DNA from: Cognatundibacterium griseum
GTDB lineage: Bacteria > Pseudomonadota > Gammaproteobacteria > Burkholderiales > Burkholderiaceae_D
Length of the DNA stretch: 64,000 bases
Direction of reading: 5' to 3'
Assembly (NCBI RefSeq): GCF_014284195.1
Contig: NZ_JACOGC010000001.1
Location: 310,001-374,000 of the forward strand
Shown piece after piece: positions 44,461 to 53,446 of the stretch. Under the pieces are notes generated by a model. That model did no database searches. It was not told the DNA's origin and saw nothing but the letters and a program-made list of their open reading frames with translations. The first letter of the stretch is position 1. Each line of letters starts with the position of its first letter. The translations under genes and the position numbers were made by a program.

Positions 44461-44979
44461 TCACTTGACGGTCACGGTGATCTGACCCAGTTCGGTGTTG
44501 CCCTGTGCCTTGGCATTGATCTCATTTTTGGCCTGCCACTGGAACGGCACTTTGACGACTTCCCGTCCGCCGCCTTCACGGGCAGCTTCCACCAGCAACT
44601 GGTAGTCGCCGGCCGGTAGTTTTGCCAGCACGCCTTTGTCGCCGCTGAAGACCAGACTGTGTTCGCCGGTGGTGCGGGTCGCACCGCTGATGCCATCGAC
44701 CGGCATCTGCAATTCGCGACCGCTGCGGCGCCACCACTGGCGCAGGTCTTTCAGCCATTTGCTGCCTTCGTTATCGCGTTTTTTCAGGTCGTACCAGACC
44801 GCCAGATTGCCGGCAAAAGTCTGGTCCGGCTTTTCAATCCAGATGGCGACATAGGGTTTGTGATATTCCGCCACATTCAGGCGCGGCACTTCCACCCGGA
44901 CAGTGAGATCGGCCGCCAGCGTGTTCATTGCCGCTGTGCCAAGCAGGCCGGAGATGGCAAACGGGAGCAGGTTGCGCAT
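44461..44979 (-). CDS. DUF2271 protein with FMN-attachment motif
   Basis: The ATG at 44977-44979 (GAGG upstream) gives 172 residues with a signal peptide ending near LAADL. The mature protein has DUF2271 features (YVAIWIEKPDQTFAGNLAVW, KWLKDLRQWWRRSG). Residues 95-101, DGISGAT, match the ApbE flavinylation motif, with Thr101 the expected FMN acceptor. ApbE is encoded two genes downstream. The protein is therefore likely a periplasmic flavin electron carrier. It lies between the PepSY and DUF4198 genes in a Fur-type operon. Confidence 0.88.
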   Translation of the reverse strand: MRNLLPFAISGLLGTAAMNTLAADLTVRVEVPRLNVAEYHKPYVAIWIEKPDQTFAGNLAVWYDLKKRDNEGSKWLKDLRQWWRRSGRELQMPVDGISGATRTTGEHSLVFSGDKGVLAKLPAGDYQLLVEAAREGGGREVVKVPFQWQAKNEINAKAQGNTELGQITVTVK

Positions 44980-45076
44980 AATGTAAAACCTCGTGATAAA
45001 TAAAAATGAACAGATAAAACCGGAAAAAAGATCCATGCCCGGCGGCAGACAGCCGCGCCGTCCAGCCGCCGCATCA

Positions 45077-45718
45077 TCAGTGCATGAAGATCACGATCAG
45101 CAATACCGGCAGCACCACGCCGTAGCCCAACAGCGGCCAGGTGGCAGACCGGCTGGCTGCATGCATTTTCAGTAGTAGCAAGCCAGTGACGCAGAAAATC
45201 AGGCAACCGGCGGCAAACGCATCGATAAACCAGTTCCATACGCTGCCGGTATTGCGGCCTTTGTGCAGGTCGTTCAGATAAGCAATCCAGCCGCGGTCGG
45301 TCAGTTCATATTCCAGCGCGCCGCTGTCGAGTTCAATTCTGAGCCAGGCATCGCCACCAGGGCGGGGCAGCGCCAGATAGGCTTCTTCCGGCGACCATTC
45401 CGGCGCCTGTTTTGTGGTGTCGATACCGAGCTCCTGAATCAGCCAGTCGCGCACCGTGTCGGGCAGCACCGCCGCATCGTCATTGCGTGCAACGATCACC
45501 TGATCCAGCAATGCTGACGGCAGCTTGCCGGTCTTGCTGCTGATTGCCGGATGCGCCTCAATCTGGGCAGCATGGTTCAGCGTGATACCGGTTGCGGCAA
45601 ACAGCATCATCGCCACCAGACACATGGCAGCGCTGATCCAGTGCCACTGGTGCAGATGGCGCAGCCAGAATGCGCGCCGCTGCTGGCTGGCATGGGAGAG
45701 CTGTTGCGGTGCATTCAT
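45077..45718 (-). CDS. PepSY-associated membrane protein
   Basis: A 213-residue protein of the PepSY_TM-associated type: helix 1 (about residues 28-50) preceded by LRHLHQWHWISAAMCL with paired His, a periplasmic PepSY-like domain (about 55-155), then helices around 160-210. It starts the operon just downstream of a Fur box. PepSY membrane proteins are linked to siderophore-iron reduction and transmembrane electron transfer; the His residues near helix 1 could bind haem. The start has no strong ribosome site. Confidence 0.88.
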   Translation of the reverse strand: MNAPQQLSHASQQRRAFWLRHLHQWHWISAAMCLVAMMLFAATGITLNHAAQIEAHPAISSKTGKLPSALLDQVIVARNDDAAVLPDTVRDWLIQELGIDTTKQAPEWSPEEAYLALPRPGGDAWLRIELDSGALEYELTDRGWIAYLNDLHKGRNTGSVWNWFIDAFAAGCLIFCVTGLLLLKMHAASRSATWPLLGYGVVLPVLLIVIFMH

Positions 45719-45734
45719 AATGAATGTTTTAAAT

Positions 45735-45753
45735 GATAATGATTCTCAATTAT
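45735..45753 (-). promoter_or_regulatory. Fur box
   Basis: The 19-bp GATAATGATTCTCAATTAT matches the Fur consensus (GATAATGATTATCATTATC) at 13 of 19 positions, with an uninterrupted first half. It lies 17 bp upstream of the PepSY gene start and should repress the operon when iron is plentiful. Confidence 0.75.
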
Positions 45754-45886
45754 ATACGATGGGGTCGCGGTGAAAAGAATTTTTCTGCCGGTTTTCCGTG
45801 GTAACGCCCGGTTTCCGGTTAGGATTTGCGCTGGCGCAGCATGGCTCACTGCCCTGTGCATGTTAAGATTTTAAGTATTCTTTCCT

Positions 45887-45990
45887 TAGGACTTACGCAA
45901 AACCGCCCCAGCGGCGTTATGGCTCCTAGCCGTACTATTCGTACTGTCTTCGTCGCCATGCCTTGCCGGAGCAACTTTGCGTAAGTCCTA
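45887..45990. mobile_element. MITE-like element, 104 bp
   Basis: Perfect 15-bp terminal inverted repeats, TAGGACTTACGCAAA (45887-45901) and TTTGCGTAAGTCCTA (45976-45990), enclose a 74-bp GC-rich core without coding capacity. The tetranucleotide TCCT flanks both ends directly (45883-45886 and 45991-45994), as a target duplication would. It lies between the Fur-regulated operon and glmU. The parent transposase is not in the window. Confidence 0.75.
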
Positions 45991-46021
45991 TCCTATTTTT
46001 ATTTAAAAAAAAACGGATATT

Positions 46022-47380
46022 ATGAATGTTGTGATTCTCGCTGCCGGCATGGGCAAACGCATGCAATCTTCGCTGCCGAAAGTATTGCACCCGCTTGCCG
46101 GAAAAGCATTGCTGCAGCATGTGATCGATACTGCGCGCAGCCTGCAGGCGCATTCGATTTGCGTGATTTACGGTCATGGCGGCGATCAGGTGTTGTCGGC
46201 AGTGGCTGCGGAAGACCTGAAATTTGCGCGTCAGGAGCCGCAGCTCGGTACAGGCCATGCGGTGGCGCAGGCGATTCCGGTTCTGGATGATGCGGTGCCG
46301 ACGCTGGTGCTGTACGGCGATGTGCCGCTGACCACAACGGCCAGCCTGCAACGCCTGATGGATGCGGCAGGCCGGGACAAGCTGGCGATCCTGACGGCAG
46401 TCATGGATGACCCGACCGGGCTGGGCCGCATCGTGCGTGACAACGGCCAGATCGTCCGGATTGTGGAACAGAAAGATGCCAGCGAGGCAGAGCGGGAGAT
46501 CCGCGAAATCAATACCGGCATCATGATCGTGCCGACCCCGCAGCTTAAGCAGTGGCTGGGGCAATTATCGAACAACAATGCGCAGGGCGAATATTATCTG
46601 ACCGATATCGTCGCCAGTGCCGTCGCAGCCGGCGTGCCGGTGGTGTCGGCGCAGCCCGGTGCGATCTGGGAAACGCTGGGTGTGAACAGCAAAGTCCAGC
46701 TGGCGGAACTGGAGCGCATTCATCAGGGTAATATTGCACGCCAGTTGCTGGAGCAGGGTGTGACGCTGATGGACCCGGCGCGTATCGATGTGCGCGGCAA
46801 GCTGGTATGCGGACGGGATGTGACGATTGATGTCGGCTGCGTGTTTGAAGGCACTGTCACGCTGGCAGACGGCGTCAGCATCGGCGCGCACAGCGTGCTG
46901 CGCAATGCGCATATTGACGCCGGTGCCAGCATTAAGCCATTTTGCCACATTGAAGATGCCACCGTCGGCGCGCAGGCCCAGATCGGCCCATACGCAAGAC
47001 TGCGCCCCGGCACCACACTGGCCGAAGACGTGCATATCGGGAATTTCGTCGAAGTCAAAAACAGCCAGATTGCCGCCCATAGCAAGGCCAATCATCTGGC
47101 GTATATTGGCGACGCCACGGTCGGCAGCCGCGTTAATATCGGTGCCGGCACCATCACCTGTAATTACGATGGCGCCAATAAATTCCGTACCGTGATTGAA
47201 GACGATGCGTTTATCGGCAGCGACACCCAGCTGGTGGCGCCGGTACGGGTCGGCAAGGGTGCGACGCTGGGCGCGGGCACCACGCTGACGAAGGACGCGC
47301 CGGAAGGCAAACTGACGGTCTCCCGTGCGCGGCAGGTCACGATCGACAACTGGCAACGCCCGGTCAAACTCAAAAAATAA
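46022..47380 (+). CDS. glmU: Bifunctional GlmU (GlcNAc-1-P uridyltransferase / GlcN-1-P acetyltransferase)
   Basis: A 452-residue two-domain enzyme. The N-terminal uridyltransferase has [20 protein letters not shown] and the QLGTGHAV and LYGDVPL motifs. The C-terminal left-handed beta-helix acetyltransferase has hexapeptide repeats (about residues 250-440), including [20 protein letters not shown] and [12 protein letters not shown], ending in a terminal basic tail. It makes UDP-GlcNAc for peptidoglycan and LPS. The length matches the family, and a terminator follows. Confidence 0.97.
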   Translation: MNVVILAAGMGKRMQSSLPKVLHPLAGKALLQHVIDTARSLQAHSICVIYGHGGDQVLSAVAAEDLKFARQEPQLGTGHAVAQAIPVLDDAVPTLVLYGDVPLTTTASLQRLMDAAGRDKLAILTAVMDDPTGLGRIVRDNGQIVRIVEQKDASEAEREIREINTGIMIVPTPQLKQWLGQLSNNNAQGEYYLTDIVASAVAAGVPVVSAQPGAIWETLGVNSKVQLAELERIHQGNIARQLLEQGVTLMDPARIDVRGKLVCGRDVTIDVGCVFEGTVTLADGVSIGAHSVLRNAHIDAGASIKPFCHIEDATVGAQAQIGPYARLRPGTTLAEDVHIGNFVEVKNSQIAAHSKANHLAYIGDATVGSRVNIGAGTITCNYDGANKFRTVIEDDAFIGSDTQLVAPVRVGKGATLGAGTTLTKDAPEGKLTVSRARQVTIDNWQRPVKLKK

Positions 47381-47433
47381 TGAATAATACGCGGCGGCCG
47401 TACGCCCGGTACGCCGGGCATTGTTCCGCAAAT

Positions 47434-47468
47434 CGGCCTGTACATTCTGTTGTGCAGGCCGGTTTTTT
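47434..47468 (+). terminator. Rho-independent terminator of glmU
   Basis: An 11-bp stem (CGGCCTGTACA / TGTGCAGGCCG with one G-U pair) is followed by a T-rich run at 47462-47468. It lies 54 bp after the glmU stop. Confidence 0.85.
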
Positions 47469-47666
47469 ATTTTACGGGATGTCGCTGCCTGCGGCGTTTA
47501 TCCATTGCAGGTCCTCCGCACTGTTTTGCCAGACACAATTCAAAATGCAGCGTTTTCCTGTTGACGTTATGACTATTGCTGTGGGCGTCTGCGCAAACTA
47601 ATTTCACCATTCCGTCAGCACGGAAAACGGATGCGCCCATGTATACTCGGCGGCAAAGGAGTCTGT

Positions 47667-48422
47667 ATGAAATCTGGAACCGTTTTATCTTCCCGCCAGC
47701 AAAAAACCGGGATGTTGCTGCGCGGCGCGCGTGACACGCTGCCGATGCTGGTCGGCGCTGCGCCGTTCGGCATGATCTTTGGCGCGCTGGTCGCGACCAG
47801 TCCGATGCTGCCGTGGCACGGGCAACTGATGTCGCTGACGGTATATGCCGGCTCCAGCCAGTTTATTGCCGCCGGTCTGGTCGCCAGCCATACCGGTATG
47901 CTGGTGATCTGGCTCACCACGCTGATCGTGAATCTGCGCCATATGCTGTATGCCGCCACCCTGCTGCCGCATGTAGCGCACCTGTCAGCGCGCTGGCGCT
48001 GGCTGCTCGGATTTTTACTGACCGATGAAACCTTTGCGGTCGTCGCCGGTTACCATCAGCGCGCCTTGTCAGCGGATGAACAACGCTATGCGCACTGGTA
48101 TTTTCTGGGTTCGGGGCTGGCGATGTACGGTAACTGGCAGATCTGGACGCTGGTGGGCCTGCTGTTCGGCACCTTATTTCCGCAATTGCAGAATATGGGT
48201 CTGGACTACGCGATGGTGGCGACTTTTCTTGCCATTGTCGTGCCGCAACTGTCGCGCATACCGCAACTGGCAGCGGCGCTGGCAGCGGGCAGTTTTGCCT
48301 ATCTGTTGCAGGGCATGCCTTACAAGCTGGGCTTGATGGCGGCGGTGCTGATCGGCGTCCTGACCGGCATGGCCTTGTCGAAGCGCGGCGCGCAAGACGA
48401 CCAAGAGGAGCGCGCAGCATGA
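47667..48422 (+). CDS. azlC: AzlC-family branched-chain amino acid exporter, large subunit
   Basis: The ATG at 47667 follows AAAGGAG. The 251-residue product has about eight hydrophobic segments and the AzlC signature (LPMLVGAAPFGMIFGALVAT, YAGSSQFIAAGLVASHTG, LLTDETFAVVAG). With AzlD it exports branched-chain amino acids. The azlD start overlaps its stop (ATGA), so the pair is coupled. Confidence 0.93.
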   Translation: MKSGTVLSSRQQKTGMLLRGARDTLPMLVGAAPFGMIFGALVATSPMLPWHGQLMSLTVYAGSSQFIAAGLVASHTGMLVIWLTTLIVNLRHMLYAATLLPHVAHLSARWRWLLGFLLTDETFAVVAGYHQRALSADEQRYAHWYFLGSGLAMYGNWQIWTLVGLLFGTLFPQLQNMGLDYAMVATFLAIVVPQLSRIPQLAAALAAGSFAYLLQGMPYKLGLMAAVLIGVLTGMALSKRGAQDDQEERAA

Positions 48423-48742
48423 ATTACGCACTGATGATTGGCGGCATGGCAGTGGTGACTGTGCTGGTGAAGGCGCTCTTTTTTATTCTCGGGGACCGGA
48501 TTGTGTTTCCGCGCTGGCTCAGTCTGGCGCTGAGTTTCGTGCCGGTCACGGTGCTGACGGCAATCATCACGCCGATGATCCTGGCGCCGCATGACAAGGG
48601 CCTGGAACTCAATACCCATAATCCGCAGTTACTGGCATCGCTGGTGACGATCGTGGTCTGTGTGCTGAGCCGCCGCCAGATGCTGACGATTGTGGCAGGT
48701 CTGCTGAGTTTTTTCTTTTTCCAGTGGCAGCTGGCGCACTGA
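48419..48742 (+). CDS. azlD: AzlD-family transporter subunit
   Basis: A 107-residue protein with three to four hydrophobic helices (MIGGMAVVTVLVKALFFILG, LALSFVPVTVLTAIITPMIL, LASLVTIVVCVLSRRQMLTI). It matches AzlD, the small partner of AzlC in branched-chain amino acid export. It overlaps azlC by 4 bp and ends before a hairpin separating it from the convergent SDR gene. Confidence 0.92.
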   Translation: MNYALMIGGMAVVTVLVKALFFILGDRIVFPRWLSLALSFVPVTVLTAIITPMILAPHDKGLELNTHNPQLLASLVTIVVCVLSRRQMLTIVAGLLSFFFFQWQLAH

Positions 48743-48785
48743 CAAACTGAAGTATTTAAAATATTGAAACGTATCCAAAGATTTT

Positions 48786-48816
48786 CCGGTGCGGCTGTAT
48801 GCAACAGCCACACCGG
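48786..48816. terminator. Stem-loop between convergent azlD and SDR genes
   Basis: CCGGTGCGGCTGT and ACAGCCACACCGG form a 13-bp stem with a 5-base loop and one mismatch (a G-U pair in the minus-strand RNA). T-tracts are poor on both sides, so it may be a bidirectional terminator of limited strength. Confidence 0.5.
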
Positions 48817-48864
48817 ATGCCGGATGAATGCAACCCGGTTCATCCGGCTGCCGGCTTAACTCCG

Positions 48865-49683
48865 TTAATGCGGCCTGACTTCTTTTTTCAGTGCCGCCAT
48901 CGCCATTTTGTCGACCAGTGCCGGCGCCAGAAGTTTCAGCCAGCGCCCCAGTTTTCCTTTGCCGGTCATCACCACATCGCGCTGCCGCTGTTCCATGCCA
49001 TGCAGGATCAGCCGCGCGCATTCTTCCACCGGCATGGCATCGTCTTCTTTCAGACCGCTGCTGCCCGCGGCTTCACCGGCAGCGTTGTAGCCGTGATAGC
49101 GAATGCGCGTGGCGACCACGCCGGGATAAGCAAGCGTGACGCTGACGCCGGCTTCAGCAAGCTCGGTACGCAGGCTTTCAAAAAAACCGTTCATGGCAAA
49201 TTTGCTGGCGCTGTACGCCGTGCGGCCCGGAACCCCGATCAGCCCTGCCAGGGATGACACGGCGACGATGCTGCCGCGCGACTGCTTCAGATACGGCAGC
49301 GCCGCGTGGGTACACCACAGGCTGCCCCAGAAATTAATCCGCATCAGTTCTTCGTACCAGCTGAGGTTTTCCACGTCGCTGAATAAGGCCTGCGCCGATT
49401 TACCGGCATTATTGATCAGCGCATCAATCCGGCCGTAGCTGGCGACGGCAGTCTGTATCAGGTGGCGGCAATCGGCTTCGATGCCGACATCCGTTTTCAC
49501 GACCAGACAGCTGGCGCCTGACTGGCGGCATGCGCTGGCAACCTGCTGCAAGGCTTCGGCGTTGCGCGCCGCCAGCACCAGCGCCACGCTGCTGCCATGT
49601 CGCTGCGCCAGCTGGCGCGCCATTTCAGCGCCGATACCGTCTGAGCTGCCGGTAAGAATGACAACCTGCTGTGACTGGCTCAT
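48865..49683 (-). CDS. Short-chain dehydrogenase/reductase
   Basis: A 272-residue classical SDR. The nucleotide loop TGSSDGIGAEMARQLA (residues ~11-26), NNAG, the catalytic Ser region AVSSLAGLIGVPGRTA and the YSASKFA (Tyr-x3-Lys) motif are intact. The substrate is unknown. It overlaps the aldolase gene stop by 4 bp and belongs to a three-gene minus-strand unit with that gene and the HD gene. Confidence 0.9.
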   Translation of the reverse strand: MSQSQQVVILTGSSDGIGAEMARQLAQRHGSSVALVLAARNAEALQQVASACRQSGASCLVVKTDVGIEADCRHLIQTAVASYGRIDALINNAGKSAQALFSDVENLSWYEELMRINFWGSLWCTHAALPYLKQSRGSIVAVSSLAGLIGVPGRTAYSASKFAMNGFFESLRTELAEAGVSVTLAYPGVVATRIRYHGYNAAGEAAGSSGLKEDDAMPVEECARLILHGMEQRQRDVVMTGKGKLGRWLKLLAPALVDKMAMAALKKEVRPH

Positions 49684-50435
49684 GATTTGTAGCTTTCATC
49701 CATGCGATCGAGCTTGCGGATCAGCGATGGCCAGACAAACGCGCCGCCGAGGCCGCCGGTCTGTACCCGCATCGATTCCGCCACCCCTGACACGATCGCC
49801 GGATTCACATGCACCAGCTCACCGCCGGCCTGCGCCGCCAGCTGGATCTGGCAGGTGGCTTCAAAGGTGTACATCGAGAGGAATGCATCCGCAATGCTCT
49901 TGCCGACAGTCAGCAAGCCGTGGTTGCGCAGCATGAGGAAATTGGCATGCCCCATATCGGCCTGCAGACGTGGCTTTTCTTCATCGCGGAAGGCGACACC
50001 TTCGTAATCGTGATAAGCGAGCGAGGCCAGCACAAACGTTGATTGCTGGGACAGCGGCAGCACCCCGCAACGCTGGGCGCTGACGGCAACACCGGCCCGG
50101 GTGTGGGTATGCAGCACGCACTGCACGTCTTCCCGCGCTGCATGTACGGCGCTGTGAATCACAAAGCCCGCCGGATTCACGGGAAAAGGTGAATCAATCA
50201 CCTTGTTGCACTGCTGATCGACTTTCACCAGCGACGATGCGGTGATCTCATCAAACATCAGACCGTAGGGATTAATCAGGAAATGGTGTTCCGGTCCCGG
50301 CAGGCGGGCGCTGATATGGGTGAAAACCAGATCGCTCCAGCCATAGGCGGCAACCAGCCGGTAGCAGGCGGCCAGATCAACCCGTAATTGCCATTCTTCG
50401 GGGCTGACCTGATCTTTGAGGGAAGGGATATGCAT
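49680..50435 (-). CDS. Class II aldolase/adducin family protein
   Basis: A 251-residue protein with the class II aldolase fold: DLAACYRLVAAYGWSDLVFT, HISARLPGPEHHFLINPYGL, and the metal-binding HTHTRAGVAVSAQ with later ALRNHGLLTVG-like MLRNHGLLTVGKSIADAFLS. The zinc His residues are present. The substrate is not evident; family members include fuculose-phosphate aldolases and adducin-like decarboxylases. GGAG precedes the start, and the SDR gene overlaps its end. Confidence 0.9.
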   Translation of the reverse strand: MHIPSLKDQVSPEEWQLRVDLAACYRLVAAYGWSDLVFTHISARLPGPEHHFLINPYGLMFDEITASSLVKVDQQCNKVIDSPFPVNPAGFVIHSAVHAAREDVQCVLHTHTRAGVAVSAQRCGVLPLSQQSTFVLASLAYHDYEGVAFRDEEKPRLQADMGHANFLMLRNHGLLTVGKSIADAFLSMYTFEATCQIQLAAQAGGELVHVNPAIVSGVAESMRVQTGGLGGAFVWPSLIRKLDRMDESYKS

Positions 50436-50489
50436 GATGTCTCCGTTGGTTTGAATAGATGAAATTCTTGCTGGAAATCTGGCCGGAAA

Positions 50490-51074
50490 TCAGGCCTGAT
50501 CTTTCATCGCCGCCTTGTAAATCGTATTGCGCGGCTGTGCAAACAGGCGCCGCAGCATCGGCTCGAATTCAATCATGGGGAAAGTTTCGGCATGGGCGTC
50601 GAAGGCCGGATTGTCATACAGCGCGCAGAATTCGGCAGTACGCTCAAAATGCGGATGCCCGCGGAATTGCTCGCGCATATCGCGGTTCATGCCGATGTGA
50701 TGGAAAAAATAATATCCCTGAAAAATACCGTGGTTCTGCACCATCCACAGGTTTTCCTCGCTGACAAAAGGTTTCAGGATAGCGGCAGCAATATCGGGAT
50801 GATTGAAGCTGCCCAGCGTGTCGCCAATATCGTGTAGCAGTGCGCAGCACACATATTCCTCGTCCCGGCCGTCGCGCAGGGCCCGTGTCGCGGTCTGCAG
50901 CGAATGGGTGTAGCGATCGACCGGAAAGCCGCCGTAATCTCCTTCCAGTAATTGCAGGTGACGGATCACCCGGTCTGGCAAGCCCTGGGCAAACTGCCGG
51001 AATTCCGTACCGATGATCTGCCAGTCCTGAGGGGTGCTGTCTTCCATACGGGTGAAATGCGCGCGCTGATGCAT
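50490..51074 (-). CDS. HD-domain protein, possible PhnZ/MIOX-like diiron oxygenase
   Basis: The ATG at 51072-51074 (AGGAG upstream) gives 194 residues. HD ligands are seen in order: His of RYTHSLQTATRA, the HD pair in LLHDIGD, His in NHPD, His in QNHGIF, and a later Asp near YDNPAFD. A His-HD-His-His-Asp set of this kind is used by diiron oxygenases of the PhnZ/inositol-oxygenase group as well as by phosphohydrolases. It lies upstream of the aldolase gene and divergent from a Crp/Fnr gene. Which chemistry it performs cannot be decided by eye. Confidence 0.8.
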   Translation of the reverse strand: MHQRAHFTRMEDSTPQDWQIIGTEFRQFAQGLPDRVIRHLQLLEGDYGGFPVDRYTHSLQTATRALRDGRDEEYVCCALLHDIGDTLGSFNHPDIAAAILKPFVSEENLWMVQNHGIFQGYYFFHHIGMNRDMREQFRGHPHFERTAEFCALYDNPAFDAHAETFPMIEFEPMLRRLFAQPRNTIYKAAMKDQA

Positions 51075-51207
51075 GCTGGTCTCCTGTGTTTTTATAAAAA
51101 TTGACTGGGGTTTTGCTGAAACAGCCGGATGGCACCACCTTAACGCGCTGACCAGCGACAAACTGTCAAATATTTTACAATTGAGCAGATTCTTCACGGA
51201 GCCCCGC

Positions 51208-51897
51208 ATGCCGCCAGCCTTCAGCCTGCCTGTCCTGTTGCACAACCCGTGGTTTGCCGCGCTGTCAGCCGGATTGCGGCGTGACATGCTGGCGGCGACC
51301 GAACGCCGGCATTTGCAGCCGGGCGAGATGCTGTTCCGGCAAGGACATGCGCCGGACGGTTTTTATGCTCTGCTGCAGGGCAAACTCAAGATGTCGACCC
51401 TGAACCAGGACGGGCGCGAGGCGATCCTGACCATGCTCGATATCGGCACCTGGTTTGGCGAAATTTCCCTGATCGATGGCCAGCCGCGCACCCACGATGC
51501 CACGGCAGTCGGCCATGCAGAGATTCTGGTCATGCCGCCAGCGGTGTTCGGGCAGCTCATGGAGCAGGCCGAATTTGCCGGTGCTGTGGCGCGGATGCTG
51601 GCAGCACGCATCCGGCTGCTGTATGGGCTGGTGGAGGACGCCAGCCTGCGTTCGGTCCGGCACCGGGTGGCGCGGCGGCTGGTGCTGCTGGCCAACAGTC
51701 ATGCGCCGGTGCCGCACGATAGTCCTGCAGCGATCCCGGTCACGCAGGAGTCGCTGGCAATGATGCTGGGAATCAGTCGCCAGAGCTTGTCGAAAGAGCT
51801 GAAATTTTTTGAACAGCACGGCGTGCTGACGCTGGGTTACGGTCAGATCAGCCTGCTGTCTGTCGCATTATTGACACGTCTCAGCGAGGCAGACTGA
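51208..51897 (+). CDS. Crp/Fnr family transcriptional regulator
   Basis: The ATG at 51208 follows GGAG. The 229-residue product has a cyclic-nucleotide-binding-like domain (RRHLQPGEMLFRQGHAPDGF, GTWFGEISLIDGQPRTHDAT) and a C-terminal Crp-type HTH (VTQESLAMMLGISRQSLSKE, residues ~180-200). There is no N-terminal Cys cluster, so it is not an oxygen-sensing FNR. It is divergent from the HD-aldolase-SDR unit, which it may control. Confidence 0.9.
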   Translation: MPPAFSLPVLLHNPWFAALSAGLRRDMLAATERRHLQPGEMLFRQGHAPDGFYALLQGKLKMSTLNQDGREAILTMLDIGTWFGEISLIDGQPRTHDATAVGHAEILVMPPAVFGQLMEQAEFAGAVARMLAARIRLLYGLVEDASLRSVRHRVARRLVLLANSHAPVPHDSPAAIPVTQESLAMMLGISRQSLSKELKFFEQHGVLTLGYGQISLLSVALLTRLSEAD

Positions 51898-52049
51898 TCG
51901 TTTGCCTGACAAGACATTCCCGGTCGCACAAGGTTTTGTTAAAGATTGCAAATACATTGTTTCTTACAGGTATTTTTTGCAAATTCCAGCTATGTTGCAA
52001 TTCATGGGAGATCAATGCACGATGATAATATCTGCTGTGTGTACATAAG

Positions 52050-52892
52050 ATGTGTGTACGTAACCGATTCATAATCGATATGTGGAATGTCTGGCGTGAT
52101 TGCTTGCTGAGTCTGGCCCTGACCCTGAGCGCATCGACTGCCGGGGCATATTGTTCGCGTCCGATTACTGTGCCGGTTGCACCGACAGGCTTTAGCGTGA
52201 TCATCAGCGGCGATATTATTTCCGGTATTTATCCAGAACTGCTCGCTTCCTTGAGCAGCAAAGAAAAATGTGAATTTGTTGTCACGACGGTGCCGCGCGC
52301 ACGGCTGGAAATGATGTTTGACAACGGTCAGGCGGATATCCTGATTCCCGCTGCACGGACACCGAGGCGCGATCAGTCCGGTATTTTCATCCCCCTGATT
52401 TATTACCGCGCCATGCTGATTACTGCCCAGCCGCAGCATAATCCGCCCAGGAATTTTAAAGAACTGCTGGAACAGACGTCGGTTCGCCTGAGTGTCGTGC
52501 GGGGATTTGATTATGGAGAAGGCTACCAGAGCCTGATCAGTGAACTGCAAAAACAGGGGCGTCTGAGAATAGAAGCAGATCCGGTATCGGTGGCGCGTGT
52601 ATTGAAATCCGGTGTTGCTGATTATGCATTGATGACACCATCGATACTTGCCGGTGCGGTGCTGTCAGACCCGCGCGTGGAAGATCTGATGCTCAAGCTG
52701 GAATACATGCCTCTGGCCGATCTGCCGTGGGGTGATTCCGGTGTTTATCTGTCACGCAAATCACTGGGAGCGGAAGATATGGCAGCGTTGACCGATATGT
52801 TTGAGCGCGTGGCAAATTCCGGTCTGGTCTGGAAAAGTTTTCAGCGTTATTACAAAAAAGAAGTGCTGAAAGAAAGCATCCGGCCGCGCTGA
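52050..52892 (+). CDS. Periplasmic substrate-binding protein (SBP_bac_3-like)
   Basis: A 280-residue protein with a signal peptide ending near TAGAY; an ATG ten codons in (52080) is an alternative start. After the signal peptide it reads CSRPITVPVAPTGFSVIISG and continues with the bilobed amino-acid-binding-protein pattern (PRARLEMMFDNGQADILIPA, SVARVLKSGVADYALMTPSI). It lacks permease or ATPase neighbours, so it may act as an orphan binding protein or sensor component. Confidence 0.78.
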   Translation: MCVRNRFIIDMWNVWRDCLLSLALTLSASTAGAYCSRPITVPVAPTGFSVIISGDIISGIYPELLASLSSKEKCEFVVTTVPRARLEMMFDNGQADILIPAARTPRRDQSGIFIPLIYYRAMLITAQPQHNPPRNFKELLEQTSVRLSVVRGFDYGEGYQSLISELQKQGRLRIEADPVSVARVLKSGVADYALMTPSILAGAVLSDPRVEDLMLKLEYMPLADLPWGDSGVYLSRKSLGAEDMAALTDMFERVANSGLVWKSFQRYYKKEVLKESIRPR

Positions 52893-52959
52893 ATGCGGAT
52901 ACGGCATCGCTGCAGCATGAGCCGGGATACAGACGTCCGGGCACTGGCGCATTAGTAGA

Positions 52960-53424
52960 TCAGCTCAGGCCGATCCGGGTTTCAAATTTGCTGCGCAATA
53001 CCGAGAAAAAACTGCGCACATTGCGGATATTGTGCTGCGTGGCAAACAGCCGGTGTGCCAGCGCGTGATAGGCATTCATATCTGCCACCTGAATGACCAG
53101 CACAAAATCCGGCCCCGGCGAGACCCGGTAGCACTGCTGTACTGCAGTCTCTCCGGCCACGGTCTGCTCAAACTCAATCAGTTTCTCCGTTGCCTGCTGA
53201 TCCAGCGTGATTTCCACAATCGCCGTCAGCCCGGCACCGACCTTGTCTGGCGCCAGAATCGCCACCTGCCGGGCGATCACACCCTCATCCATCAGACGCC
53301 GCACCCGCCGCAGGCAGGTCGGCGCGGAGGCATGCACCCGTTCCGCCAGTGCATGATTGGTCAGCGTCGCATCGAGTTGCAGTTGCTGCAAAATCCGTTT
53401 GTCCAGCTCATCGAGAAGAATCAT
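52960..53424 (-). CDS. Lrp/AsnC family transcriptional regulator
   Basis: A 154-residue regulator with an N-terminal HTH (LDELDKRILQQLQLDATLTN, then HALAERVHASAPTCLRRVRR) and a C-terminal RAM domain (VSPGPDFVLVIQVADMNAYH). It is divergent from glmS across an AT-rich region with repeated TTTCAAAATAA-like half-sites, which may be its own operator. Confidence 0.9.
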   Translation of the reverse strand: MILLDELDKRILQQLQLDATLTNHALAERVHASAPTCLRRVRRLMDEGVIARQVAILAPDKVGAGLTAIVEITLDQQATEKLIEFEQTVAGETAVQQCYRVSPGPDFVLVIQVADMNAYHALAHRLFATQHNIRNVRSFFSVLRSKFETRIGLS

Positions 53425-53446
53425 AAAAGGATAGAGTGAAATAATA

